NCBI RefSeq assembly: GCF_001431315.2
Contig: NZ_LKHV02000001.1
Coordinates: 1,178,001-1,242,000, forward strand
Reading direction: 5' to 3'
Source of the DNA: Candidatus Berkiella cookevillensis
GTDB taxonomy: Bacteria; Pseudomonadota; Gammaproteobacteria; Berkiellales; Berkiellaceae
Length of the DNA stretch: 64,000 nt
Part shown: piece after piece, positions 18,958 through 27,532 of the stretch
Layout of the letters: every line of letters starts with the position of its first letter
How positions within the stretch are numbered: the first letter of the stretch is position 1
Program-made: the position numbers and the translations under genes
Notes under the pieces: generated by a model
Database searches by the model: none
The model's input: only the letters and a program-made list of their open reading frames with translations
Told to the model about the DNA's origin: nothing

Positions 18958-19715
18958 GTACGGATACATTACAGCTAGGCTATTTTTTGCACAGCCGGCG
19001 CTTTCAAGACAGTAGCGTCTTGTTAGAATGCTTTAGTCAGAATACGGGACTGATGGCTTGTGTTGCCAAAGGTGCAAAAAGACCAAAATCAAAATGGCGA
19101 GGTCTTGTTCAGCCTTTTATTTTAGTTAATATTGCTTGGCGGGGTCGGGGTGAGGTTAAAACCGTTGTGCAACTTGAGGCACAAAGCATTTTGCCCAGTC
19201 TTTCAGGAAAAACAGTATTAATTGGATTATATGTAAATGAATTGGTACTGAGTTTATTACACAAAGCTGATCCACATCCAGAATTGTTTCACTATTATCA
19301 TGAAACCATTCAGCGGCTAAGTCATTGTGATGATGACGATAGAGTATTGCAGATTATTTTACGAAGATTTGAGTGTCAGTTATTAGAAATTTTAGGTTTT
19401 GGTTTGGATTTTGAGAAAGATGCCAGAACTGAACCTATTGTAGAAGATCTGTTATATGGTTATGACCCAGGGCTTGGTTTTTTTCCTCAGATGATATTGC
19501 CACAGTCAAAACGCACTATTATGGTCTCGGGTGCAACACTGATTGCGCTCAAAAAAGGTGCTCAATTTGAAGATGATAGGCAATTAATAGAGGCAAAAAA
19601 ATTAATGCGTTGTGCCATAGCGCATCATTTAGATGGAAAAACACTTAAAACTAGAAAATTACTGACTGATTTTCAAAAAATCATTGAAAAAGAGGGTGTA
19701 AATAATGAGAACTGA
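18954..19715 (+). CDS. recO: DNA repair protein RecO (probable CTG start)
   Basis: RecO loads RecA on gaps together with RecR/RecF and has an N-terminal OB fold. The conserved opening LHSRRFQDSSVLLECFS needs about a dozen residues before it. No ATG or GTG is available: the in-frame stop is at 18948-18950. A CTG at 18954 overlaps the era stop as CTGA and has GGAG at 18943-18946, 7 bases upstream, giving STDTLQLGYFLHSRR. The alternative TTG at 18987 would cut off the first strand. The rest (GLMACVAKGAKRPKSKWRG, LRRFECQLLEILGFGLDF) fits RecO. Confidence 0.88.
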   Translation: MSTDTLQLGYFLHSRRFQDSSVLLECFSQNTGLMACVAKGAKRPKSKWRGLVQPFILVNIAWRGRGEVKTVVQLEAQSILPSLSGKTVLIGLYVNELVLSLLHKADPHPELFHYYHETIQRLSHCDDDDRVLQIILRRFECQLLEILGFGLDFEKDARTEPIVEDLLYGYDPGLGFFPQMILPQSKRTIMVSGATLIALKKGAQFEDDRQLIEAKKLMRCAIAHHLDGKTLKTRKLLTDFQKIIEKEGVNNEN

Positions 19716-20445
19716 AGCGATACGTTTGGGTGTGAATGTAGATCATGTTGCAACTTTAAGACAAGCAAGAAAAACACAATACCCTGATCCGGTGCGTGCT
19801 GCATTAATGGCAGAAGAAGCGGGCGCTCATCAAATTACCGTTCATTTGCGTGAAGACAGACGTCATATTCAAGAACGTGATGTGGAAATTTTAAAAGAAG
19901 TATTAGAAATTGATTTGAATTTAGAAATAGCCAATACGCCTGAAATGATCGAGTTTGCACAGAAAATCAAACCGGCTTATTGCTGTTTGGTTCCCGAAAA
20001 AAGAGAAGAGCTGACAACAGAAGGTGGTTTAGACGTCATTGCGCATTTTGATACAATTAAAAAATCAATTGCTAGTTTAGAAGCAAATCAAATCAAAGTA
20101 TCATTGTTTATTGATGCAAACGTCAAACAGATTGAAGCCGCTTTTGAAGCAGGAGCGAGGATTATTGAAATCCACACAGGTCATTATGCGGATGCTTTTA
20201 CAAAAGAAGAGACGGAAGAAAGGCTAAATGATATCAAAAAAGCGTCTGAATTTGCGGATAACTTAGGCATTCGTGTTCATGCAGGACATGGTTTACATTA
20301 CCGTAACACGCTTGAAATTGCTAAAATTCCACAAATCAAAGAGCTTAACATTGGTCATGCGATTGTTGGCGAAGCTATTTTGTCTGGCATGCATGAAGCG
20401 GTGAGTAGAATATTGGATATCATGGAAATGGGCAGATTATGCTAA
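19705..20445 (+). CDS. pdxJ: Pyridoxine 5'-phosphate synthase
   Basis: PdxJ makes pyridoxine 5'-phosphate from 1-deoxyxylulose 5-phosphate and the product of PdxA in vitamin B6 synthesis. The 246-residue TIM barrel has the family motifs GVNVDHVATLRQAR, QITVHLREDRRHI and the C-terminal ELNIGHAIVGEAI. It overlaps the end of recO by 11 bp and acpS by 7 bp, the standard recO-pdxJ-acpS order. Confidence 0.97.
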   Translation: MRTEAIRLGVNVDHVATLRQARKTQYPDPVRAALMAEEAGAHQITVHLREDRRHIQERDVEILKEVLEIDLNLEIANTPEMIEFAQKIKPAYCCLVPEKREELTTEGGLDVIAHFDTIKKSIASLEANQIKVSLFIDANVKQIEAAFEAGARIIEIHTGHYADAFTKEETEERLNDIKKASEFADNLGIRVHAGHGLHYRNTLEIAKIPQIKELNIGHAIVGEAILSGMHEAVSRILDIMEMGRLC

Positions 20446-20846
20446 ATATTTTTGGCATTGGGACAGATATTGTATCTGTCCCTCGTATTCAAAAAAATAT
20501 AGACAACAATAAAAATAAATTTATTGATAGAATTCTGTCGGATAAAGAAAAAATGCATTTACCCAGTGAAGTTCAATTAGTCGGGTATATTGCCAAGCGA
20601 TTTGCTGCAAAAGAGGCCTTTGCTAAAGCGTTGGGTACTGGTATTGCTGATGGTTTGGCTTTTAATCAAATCAGTGTATTGAATAATGCTTCTGGACAGC
20701 CTTATATTGAATGTGAAGGAAAAGCTCTGGCTTTCGTTCAAGCCCATAATATTCAGTCAATCCAAGTATCTTTGTCTGATGAGCAAGAATATGCATTGGC
20801 TTTTGTTGTGCTTGTTTGTGCTTCTGCGAATACACCTATCTTGTAA
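20439..20846 (+). CDS. acpS: Holo-[acyl-carrier-protein] synthase
   Basis: AcpS transfers the 4'-phosphopantetheine arm of CoA to acyl carrier protein. The 135-residue protein has both family signatures: FGIGTDIVSVPRI with the metal-binding aspartate, and RFAAKEAFAKALGTGI with the conserved KE. It is the last gene of the lepB-rnc-era operon. Confidence 0.96.
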   Translation: MLNIFGIGTDIVSVPRIQKNIDNNKNKFIDRILSDKEKMHLPSEVQLVGYIAKRFAAKEAFAKALGTGIADGLAFNQISVLNNASGQPYIECEGKALAFVQAHNIQSIQVSLSDEQEYALAFVVLVCASANTPIL

Positions 20847-20914
20847 ATTATAATTTTTATTGAAAAAAATAGAAAAATTGAATACAGTTCCTCTTTTTCT
20901 ACCATGTGAAATCT

Positions 20915-22702
20915 ATGTCATACAAAATACGAGCATTATTGGCTGCTGAGAATCAGTTATTTGATAGAATTATGAGTCTCTGTGAGAAAAAATATGGCCA
21001 TATTAAAGTTAGCAATAAATTTGATGAATTAGGCGTAAATGCACCACATAAGACAATTTTGGGGATTGTTCATGAGGTATTGAAGCTTAAAAATTATATT
21101 AAAAACCCTGCCTCTAAATCAAAAATATCTGCCGATATGATATTGAGTCTTGCTAATAAAAATGTTAGCCATATATTGATGTCTCTTGGGAAAGCAGCAC
21201 AAGAAAATAAATCTCTCCAAAATGACAAAGATTATCACTTGATCATTGGATTTTTACTCATTTTGAGTACGCATCTGGCGATGAACTCTATTGCCCTCCA
21301 TGCAAAAACACTTCAAAAAAATGAAGAATACATTCGTCTAATGCTTAAAGGAGGAACACAATGGGTGTGGAGCTATGAGAGAGACTGTATGGCTTTGGTG
21401 CTTGATAAAGCATTGCAAAATTTTAAAAAAACAATCAGCGCCTATTATCTGGAAATGTTCTCAGTATTTTATGAGGATTTTAAGTTGCCGCATCTCAGTT
21501 TAGGGATGATGCGTGCACTGGTCGAGAACAGAACGACAGAAGCAAATCAATTTGATTTGGCTTTTAATGGCGAAGTTGTGGGAGAAGAGAATCCTGCTTT
21601 AGTGAGAATAACTTCAATAAATGATTCTGTTTTAGAATATTTATCTATTGAATTGAATAATATTTTTTATGCAAAATCGCTCATTGCGCGCCGTCAGTTT
21701 ATGGTTTATTTGAATCATGAACAAGGAAATATTTTGTATCTGGATGCTTTCTACGATCAAAAATCGCATAAATTGATAATCATATGTGGCAATATTGATA
21801 GCATAGATATGCAGCATCAATTTTTAGAGAAGCTTAGTCGTAAACTTGCTGCGCAAGAAATTGATGCTTCAATTTATTCTGTCTTTTTTAAAGACCTTTC
21901 AAGTAAGTCAGAGCATGTTCCATTTTTTAGCTATTATATGATGAAAGCGTCATCAAAAATGGCATTTGATCAGAAACTTTCTACACTTCTCAAGCCGATT
22001 TGCCCAATGGATAATCTGTCTGAGGTACCATATGTAACATGGGTGATTTGTGAGGATTTATCAAAAGCACTGGATACTATATATGTAAAACAAGATGAAT
22101 ATATGTATCGTCAAATGTTGAATATATCACTCCTTGGCCCCATGTGGTCTAAAGCATGTGAAAAATATTTTAGTATGGGTCGTCTTGATATGAAGGTAGA
22201 AAATCTTGAGAAAATCAAGGAAAGATATGGCGCAAATTCTCTATCACAAGCGATTCGTAGAGGTGCAGCAGGAAAGCATAGTATCGCAGAATTTAGAGCT
22301 TTGTTGCAGATAGGGAAAGCAGATGAAATGAATAAACGAGATGATACGCCCAGCTCTCGAAAATCTGCGCTCCATCATGCGGTTATCAATCAAAAACTAA
22401 AAAGAGCTTTGCTGCTTAGTGAAAAAAGGGCAGACACAGTATCTAAAGATTTTCAAAAGAAAAGTGCAAGAGACTATTTTGAGGGCTTGCCGCTAAATAG
22501 TCCTTTAAAAGAAAATACAGCTCTATGTTATTATTTCGAACATCAGAAACCAATGTTTTTATGGCCTAAAACTAAAGTTGGAAACAATGAGGGGGCTAAG
22601 CCAAAAAATACATTTATGATCAGTGCACCAATAAAAATGAAAGCAGAAAAACAAGAGAAAGAGTCTCTTCTTGAGATTGATTTTTCAAAATTCAAAATAT
22701 AG
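20915..22702 (+). CDS. Unknown 595-residue protein, candidate effector
   Basis: I do not recognise this protein. It is soluble, without signal peptide or membrane span. A central part (about residues 250-345) with YLDAFYDQKSHKLIIICGNI and SSKSEHVPFFSYYMMKAS has the spacing and hydrophobic pattern of a YopJ-type acetyltransferase core, but the expected His, Glu and Cys are not in place. Near the C-terminus a segment like an ankyrin repeat is seen (KSALHHAVINQKLKRALLLS). The tail is lysine-rich. ATG 20915 is my preferred start; GTG 20906 is possible. It stands alone between acpS and a repeat. Effector status is inference. Confidence 0.6.
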   Translation: MSYKIRALLAAENQLFDRIMSLCEKKYGHIKVSNKFDELGVNAPHKTILGIVHEVLKLKNYIKNPASKSKISADMILSLANKNVSHILMSLGKAAQENKSLQNDKDYHLIIGFLLILSTHLAMNSIALHAKTLQKNEEYIRLMLKGGTQWVWSYERDCMALVLDKALQNFKKTISAYYLEMFSVFYEDFKLPHLSLGMMRALVENRTTEANQFDLAFNGEVVGEENPALVRITSINDSVLEYLSIELNNIFYAKSLIARRQFMVYLNHEQGNILYLDAFYDQKSHKLIIICGNIDSIDMQHQFLEKLSRKLAAQEIDASIYSVFFKDLSSKSEHVPFFSYYMMKASSKMAFDQKLSTLLKPICPMDNLSEVPYVTWVICEDLSKALDTIYVKQDEYMYRQMLNISLLGPMWSKACEKYFSMGRLDMKVENLEKIKERYGANSLSQAIRRGAAGKHSIAEFRALLQIGKADEMNKRDDTPSSRKSALHHAVINQKLKRALLLSEKRADTVSKDFQKKSARDYFEGLPLNSPLKENTALCYYFEHQKPMFLWPKTKVGNNEGAKPKNTFMISAPIKMKAEKQEKESLLEIDFSKFKI

Positions 22703-22711
22703 TTTTGATTG

Positions 22712-22979
22712 GATGCCAGGCTTCGCTCATAGGCGTCAACTTAAGGGATTTCTGGGGGTTGATATAGAATATTGGTATCCATTCTTCGTTCGCAAAGCGA
22801 ACATGTTCTCACTTTGTAAAGGGAGACGCTTGGCAACAGCGTAGCTGCGCCAAGCAGAGGGATTTAGCTTTTTGAACTTAGCAGCCCCCCAGCATAAATC
22901 CCCCTTGCGCACTTATCAGTGCGCGTCCCCCTTCAAAAAGTGGGATTTTTTATTCGCTGCGCTCATCAGGAATTTTGTT
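22712..22979 (+). repeat. Dispersed palindromic repeat, family 1, copy B (long form)
   Basis: This copy includes a leading block shared with 39643 (GTCAACTTAAG, then TATAGAATATT) and the common core: TTCTTCGTTCGCAAAGCGAA, CACTTTGTAAAGGGAGACGC, GAGGGATTTAGCTTTTTGAA, AGCATAAATCCCCCTTGCGC, ACTTATCAGTGCGCGTCC and CTTCAAAAAGTGGGATTTTT. It fills the 291-bp space between the convergent 595-residue protein gene and barA; no gene is seen in it. Confidence 0.88.
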
Positions 22980-22993
22980 GAAAAATAATCCTA

Positions 22994-25828
22994 CTAAACA
23001 AGCACTGCTTCCTCTTCTGTTTCAAAGATTGGATGTGTTTTGCTTAAGTCTAGAATACGATTAACTTCTTTGTTAAATTCAACAATATGAAATTGAATGG
23101 CTTGCTTATCGTTATAAGCAACTGCCTTTTCAAAAGCAGCAACTGTTTTTCTTAATAAGGGCACGCCACAGTAGCAGCATACACCGTGCAATCTATGCAC
23201 TTCGTTTCTAAGCTCTAGCATATCATTGCCAGAGTAAGCATGATTAATCGCTTCTTGAGCGATGGGGAGTTCTTTTACTAAACTCACTAGCATATCTTTT
23301 GCAAGTTGTGGTTGATTGCCAGCAAGCTTTAATGATTTTTCCCAATCTATGACTGGGTCTTGGCTTTCGGTGGGTAAAGCTTGAATTTCATTTTTGATTG
23401 TAAGATTCTTTTGAGACCATTGCATTAGTACTTGTTGCAAAGTTTTTTCATCAATAGGCTTTGTTAAATAGCCATCCATCCCAGCAAAGAGTACGGTTTC
23501 TTTTTCTGTGGCCAAAGCATGTGCGGTGAGTGCAAAAATTGGCGTGTGTTGACCAGGCTTTTCCATTTTGCGAATATTTTTGGTCACTTCAATGCCATCC
23601 ATGCCAGGCATTTGTATATCCATTAAGATAAGATCAAAAGTATGATTCTTAAAATATTCTAGCGCTGCTTTTCCATTTTTAGCACATTTTACATTTAAGC
23701 CCATATTTTCTAAAAGTGCTGCAACAAGTTTTAGATTAGAAGGGTGATCATCCACGGCAAGTATATGAATATCTGTACGTACGGGTGAGATGTAGGGTTC
23801 TGGCGATGGCGCATTTCCTCGTTGTGAGGCAATGATCTTGTTTTTTTCAATCAGTGTTGTCACTAGTGCATCATGCAAACATTGTCGTCTCACAGGTTTT
23901 GCTAAGCAAATAGCAGCACCTGAGTTATGGATATCGTCATAAATATTCTGATCCGTTGTATTCGCAAGTACTCCTACTTTGCAATCATAATTGTCCCTTG
24001 AAATTTTGATCAGGTTTTCGATAAAGTTACTTTGTGGATCGGGTTGATTTACACCGATTAATGCCATATGTATTTTATTGGCTGTATTATGAAATTGATT
24101 GAGAAGCTCTTCAATTTTATCGCGATCATCAACTTCTGTAACACGGACGCCCCATGCACTTAAGATATGATTTAAACTTAAACGTGTTTTCTCGTGTTTA
24201 TCATAGAGTAAAACGTGTGTACCTTCGAGTTGTGGGTTAAAAGGAAATTCAATGCTTTCATTGCGTTGTGCTTTAATGGTAAACCAAAAGGTTGCGCCCT
24301 CATTGGGCAAAGATTCAACATTAATTTCACCTTGCATTTGCTCTACGAGGCGCTTTGAAATAGCCAGACCAAGACCTGTGCCACCAAATTGACGTGTAGT
24401 TGTGGCATCCGCTTGAGAAAAGGGTCTAAATAATAATTTTTGTTCTTCAGCAGAGAGGCCAATACCCGTATCAGATATTCTAAACATCAAGGTAATGTTT
24501 TGCGAGTCTTCTGAATCAATCATGACTCGTAAGATAACTTCACCCTCTGTTGTAAATTTTATCGCATTATTAAGAAGGTTTGTTAGAATTTGTTTTATCC
24601 TTAGATGATCGCCAATAATTTTCTCAGGAACATCTTGATAAATAATAGGAATAAGCTCTAAGCCTTTTTCATGTGCATTGGGCGCCATGAGTGTAATAGC
24701 ATCTTCAACACATTCTCTTACATTAAAAGGAATGTGCTCTAATTTTAGTTTTCCTGCTTCAATTTTAGAAAAATCGAGGATATCGTTAATGATTGATAGT
24801 AAATTTAGTGCAGATTTTTGAATGGTGTGGACATGATCATTTTGTCTGTTGTCTAGTTTTGTTTTTATCAGGAGATTAATAAAACCAATCACACCGTTGA
24901 GTGGTGTTCTAATTTCATGACTCATATTGGCGAGGAATTCTGATTTGATTCGACTCGCCGTTTCTGCTTCTTTACGAGCCATCTGTAATTCAATATTTTG
25001 AATTTCAATGGTTTCAAGCGTTTGACGTAGATCTGCAGTTGCTTGCTCAACGCTTTGCTGCATTTCTTCATGTGCTGCTTTTAAGGCTTGTGCCATAGTG
25101 TTAATACCTGATTCTAAATGGCGAAGCTCACCTCTTGAATTTGTATAAACACGTGTATCTAAATTACCATTTTTAATTTTCTCAACCGCATGTGCAATAT
25201 GTAAGATAGGTCTTGTTACATCTCGCCCCATGCGATAAGCAAAGAAACCGCTGATAGCCAGACCAATTAACAAGATGACACTACAAGCGAAGAGTACTTG
25301 GTATTGTCGAATGGTAGTTGTCATTCGCCCAAGCTCTAAACTGATCCATCCCAAGACATTGTCATGATTTTCTGCTTGGACATAAGCAGAATCAGCATAG
25401 GCAAAGTCTTCAACAATGACATCGCGAATAGTGACAGGTATTGTGAAAAGTAGAGAGTGTCCCGTGTCTGCCATTGTAATGCCATGCGACAAATCGGTAA
25501 CTGAAAGAATATTCATTGGGGTTGCTTGTTCATGACCCGAGTGTGCGAGTAGTCGGCCATCTTTGTTAAAAATAGATACAGAACGAACCTCTGGTTCAGA
25601 GAGTGCATCATTAGCAATTCTTTGCAAGGTATGAGTGTTTCCTGAAAAAACACCATATTCACTGGCAGGGGCTAGCTGTAATGAGATTGCATAACCCCTG
25701 TTTTTAAGTGCCTTTTCTAAGTCTTGCAAACGTGTACTTGTGAAATAGGCACTTAGTAAGATCGAAATTGCAATTGTTGGTACTAAGGTTAAAAACAGTA
25801 CCCGTGTTTTAATGCCCCATTCACGCAC
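22994..25828 (-). CDS. barA: Hybrid sensor histidine kinase of the BarA/GacS/LetS type
   Basis: This kinase signals to a GacA/LetA-type response regulator that controls small RNAs and CsrA. In order: two membrane segments (about 12-28 and 178-198) around a periplasmic domain, HAMP, dimerisation domain with H304 (NMSHEIRTPLNG), HATPase (G boxes DTGIGLS and GGTGLGLAIS), a first receiver-like domain without the phospho-aspartate, a full receiver with D737 (LILMDIQMPGMDG), and an Hpt domain with H878 (VHRLHG). The start is GTG and it overlaps the upstream binding-protein gene by 8 bp. The regulator gene is not in this window. Confidence 0.94.
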   Translation of the reverse strand: MREWGIKTRVLFLTLVPTIAISILLSAYFTSTRLQDLEKALKNRGYAISLQLAPASEYGVFSGNTHTLQRIANDALSEPEVRSVSIFNKDGRLLAHSGHEQATPMNILSVTDLSHGITMADTGHSLLFTIPVTIRDVIVEDFAYADSAYVQAENHDNVLGWISLELGRMTTTIRQYQVLFACSVILLIGLAISGFFAYRMGRDVTRPILHIAHAVEKIKNGNLDTRVYTNSRGELRHLESGINTMAQALKAAHEEMQQSVEQATADLRQTLETIEIQNIELQMARKEAETASRIKSEFLANMSHEIRTPLNGVIGFINLLIKTKLDNRQNDHVHTIQKSALNLLSIINDILDFSKIEAGKLKLEHIPFNVRECVEDAITLMAPNAHEKGLELIPIIYQDVPEKIIGDHLRIKQILTNLLNNAIKFTTEGEVILRVMIDSEDSQNITLMFRISDTGIGLSAEEQKLLFRPFSQADATTTRQFGGTGLGLAISKRLVEQMQGEINVESLPNEGATFWFTIKAQRNESIEFPFNPQLEGTHVLLYDKHEKTRLSLNHILSAWGVRVTEVDDRDKIEELLNQFHNTANKIHMALIGVNQPDPQSNFIENLIKISRDNYDCKVGVLANTTDQNIYDDIHNSGAAICLAKPVRRQCLHDALVTTLIEKNKIIASQRGNAPSPEPYISPVRTDIHILAVDDHPSNLKLVAALLENMGLNVKCAKNGKAALEYFKNHTFDLILMDIQMPGMDGIEVTKNIRKMEKPGQHTPIFALTAHALATEKETVLFAGMDGYLTKPIDEKTLQQVLMQWSQKNLTIKNEIQALPTESQDPVIDWEKSLKLAGNQPQLAKDMLVSLVKELPIAQEAINHAYSGNDMLELRNEVHRLHGVCCYCGVPLLRKTVAAFEKAVAYNDKQAIQFHIVEFNKEVNRILDLSKTHPIFETEEEAVLV

Positions 25829-26819
25829 GTTGAGTTCCTTGCTTTATCAGTACTTGAGAATTTGCTTTTTCTTTGACTAAGAGTTTGTGATGTAAATCCG
25901 TTTCACTGTCTATATTAATATTCAAGGAGCGAGCAACTTGATAATTAACTTCAATAGAAAATTCGTTGGGGTATTGTGGAACAGGTAATTGATTCTGATC
26001 CAATATTGTGAGAATTGCTTGAGCTGTTTGCTGCGCAATCTGCTTCGTAGAAGAAAAGAGTGATATTAGGGCGCCATTTTTGACATAACTTTGAGAATAG
26101 CCAATGAGAGGTACATGTTTATGAAAGGCTGCCAGTAGAATACCTCTTGCACTGTGTGGGTTAAATATACGGTTATCTGGTAATGCTAAGAGTACGCGAA
26201 CTTCATCTAAAAAAGCATCCATCACAGCAACTGGATTTTCAAAATTATTGACATAAATCGTATTGAGGCGCAGTTGATTTTCTGCCGCAAGTTGCAATAA
26301 TTCTTCTTGTTGATTGATACTGCCGGGGCCAAAGAGTACGCCAACAGAGCTTTTATAGTCGATATCAGGGAAGATAGTTTGGATTAAGTTAATCTGTCTT
26401 TGCAAGGATTGATCGAGATAAATCGCTGAAATAGGGTATTGGCTATCATTTATCTTTCGATGATAAATGCTGAGTAAATTATAGAATGTGTTTTTTCTGA
26501 TTAAAATAGCGAGCACAGGTTTTTCTGTATTGAGTTTTAAAACAGCCTCTAAGGCTTCCGCGCCAAAGCACACAATCAACGAAACTTCTGAATGGGTGTG
26601 GAAGCGTTCAGGATTTTGCAGTTCATCGACCAAAATATGTGAGATATTGGGGCGTGGAGAAGGTTGAGAAAACAAAGCGGCTTCTATGCGATGCACCATT
26701 GCGAAGTGGCTATTGCTGGATATCAGCAAAACATTTGAGGAGGATGCCAATACAATAGTATGAAAACTGAATATAAAAAGGAACAGTTTACAGCGCAATA
26801 CCGCTTTTACAGATATCAT
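25821..26819 (-). CDS. Periplasmic substrate-binding protein (COG2984-like)
   Basis: The 332-residue protein has a signal peptide (LFLFIFSFHTIVLASS) and the two-lobed fold pattern of uncharacterised ABC-type binding proteins, with SLIVCFGAEALEAVL, VGVLFGPGSINQQEEL and HVPLIGYSQSYVKNGALISL. No ABC permease or ATPase is next to it. Instead it overlaps barA by 8 bp as the first gene of the pair, which suggests it acts as a sensor partner for the kinase rather than in transport. The ligand is unknown. Confidence 0.8.
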   Translation of the reverse strand: MISVKAVLRCKLFLFIFSFHTIVLASSSNVLLISSNSHFAMVHRIEAALFSQPSPRPNISHILVDELQNPERFHTHSEVSLIVCFGAEALEAVLKLNTEKPVLAILIRKNTFYNLLSIYHRKINDSQYPISAIYLDQSLQRQINLIQTIFPDIDYKSSVGVLFGPGSINQQEELLQLAAENQLRLNTIYVNNFENPVAVMDAFLDEVRVLLALPDNRIFNPHSARGILLAAFHKHVPLIGYSQSYVKNGALISLFSSTKQIAQQTAQAILTILDQNQLPVPQYPNEFSIEVNYQVARSLNINIDSETDLHHKLLVKEKANSQVLIKQGTQRA

Positions 26820-26920
26820 TATTTAATTAGTTGATTAGCTTATAAACATATTAAAGTCTATTATCCTATATCTTGCTGCCAATATGAACAAACTATCAGG
26901 CCAACTAATCAGAATTAATC

Positions 26921-26989
26921 GGGACATCCACAAATAGTTATCTTTATACCTATTTGTGGTTTTTAGCTAGAGAATACAGGACATCCACA
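26921..26989 (+). promoter_or_regulatory. Hairpin with T-run between two 11-bp direct repeats
   Basis: A perfect 10-bp stem CCACAAATAG (26928-26937) / CTATTTGTGG (26950-26959) is followed by TTTTT, like a terminator on the plus strand. The sequence GGACATCCACA occurs at 26922 and again at 26979. It lies in the 278-bp divergent space between the binding-protein gene and the lipoprotein gene, where no plus-strand gene precedes it. It may end a small RNA or serve as an attenuator. The rest of the gap holds nothing I can name. Confidence 0.4.
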
Positions 26990-27097
26990 TTAGGTTTTAG
27001 GATTTTACAAAAAAGATAGTTTAATGACTTATTCAAGAGAGAAATCTTTCTTAAAGCTGCTACACTTAACTAAGAAAGATATAAGGAAGCTATCTCT

Positions 27098-27373
27098 GTG
27101 AATAACTATAAATGGTTGCTTATTTTATTTACGCTATTGCCTTTGTCCGCTTGTAAATGGAACGATGATTTCAGAAGCAGACAGCAGCCTCAATATGTAG
27201 AGCTGCCTGCCAAACCTACCTTGAATGCAGATTCAGAGCAATATGTAGGTGACAAAGTGGCCAAGGAAGTTACTGGAAAACCAGCAACAAGCACGGATAT
27301 CTCTATGCCGGAACTCGATCAGCGTTCGCCTATTCCAGAATTGCCAGAACATCCAGCGGGGGCTTTTAACTAA
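27098..27373 (+). CDS. Small lipoprotein
   Basis: The 91-residue product has a typical lipoprotein signal: NNYKWLLILFTLLPLSAC with the lipobox LSAC and the acylated cysteine at residue 19. The mature part is short, proline-rich and polar (PELDQRSPIPELPEHPAG). The start is GTG 27098 with SD AAGGAAG 8 bases upstream. No family is recognised. It stands alone between the divergent binding protein and kynU. Confidence 0.75.
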   Translation: MNNYKWLLILFTLLPLSACKWNDDFRSRQQPQYVELPAKPTLNADSEQYVGDKVAKEVTGKPATSTDISMPELDQRSPIPELPEHPAGAFN

Positions 27374-27470
27374 ATTTCCAGTAACTCACTTCTTTCCTTG
27401 ATGGTATTTAGGGTGCAAGTAGTTACCTAAATTCTTCCTATTCTAAGTATTGCCTGAAAAGCAGAAGATG

Positions 27471-27499
27471 TTGAACTTTTTTATTATTTTTGCTAATAG
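27471..27499 (+). promoter_or_regulatory. Putative sigma70 promoter for kynU-kynA
   Basis: TTGAAC (27471-27476) and TAATAG (27494-27499) are separated by 17 bases and sit 34 bases before the kynU start codon, leaving a short leader with a purine-rich ribosome-binding site. Confidence 0.4.
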
Positions 27500-27532
27500 A
27501 TCTTGCTTGCATCAGAAAGAAAGGGATAGCTC

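Noticed and set aside
20460-20482. Perfect 10-bp inverted repeat GGGACAGATA / TATCTGTCCC near the start of acpS
   Set aside because: It lies in the coding sequence for the conserved GTDIVSVP motif of AcpS, so the bases are explained by the protein.
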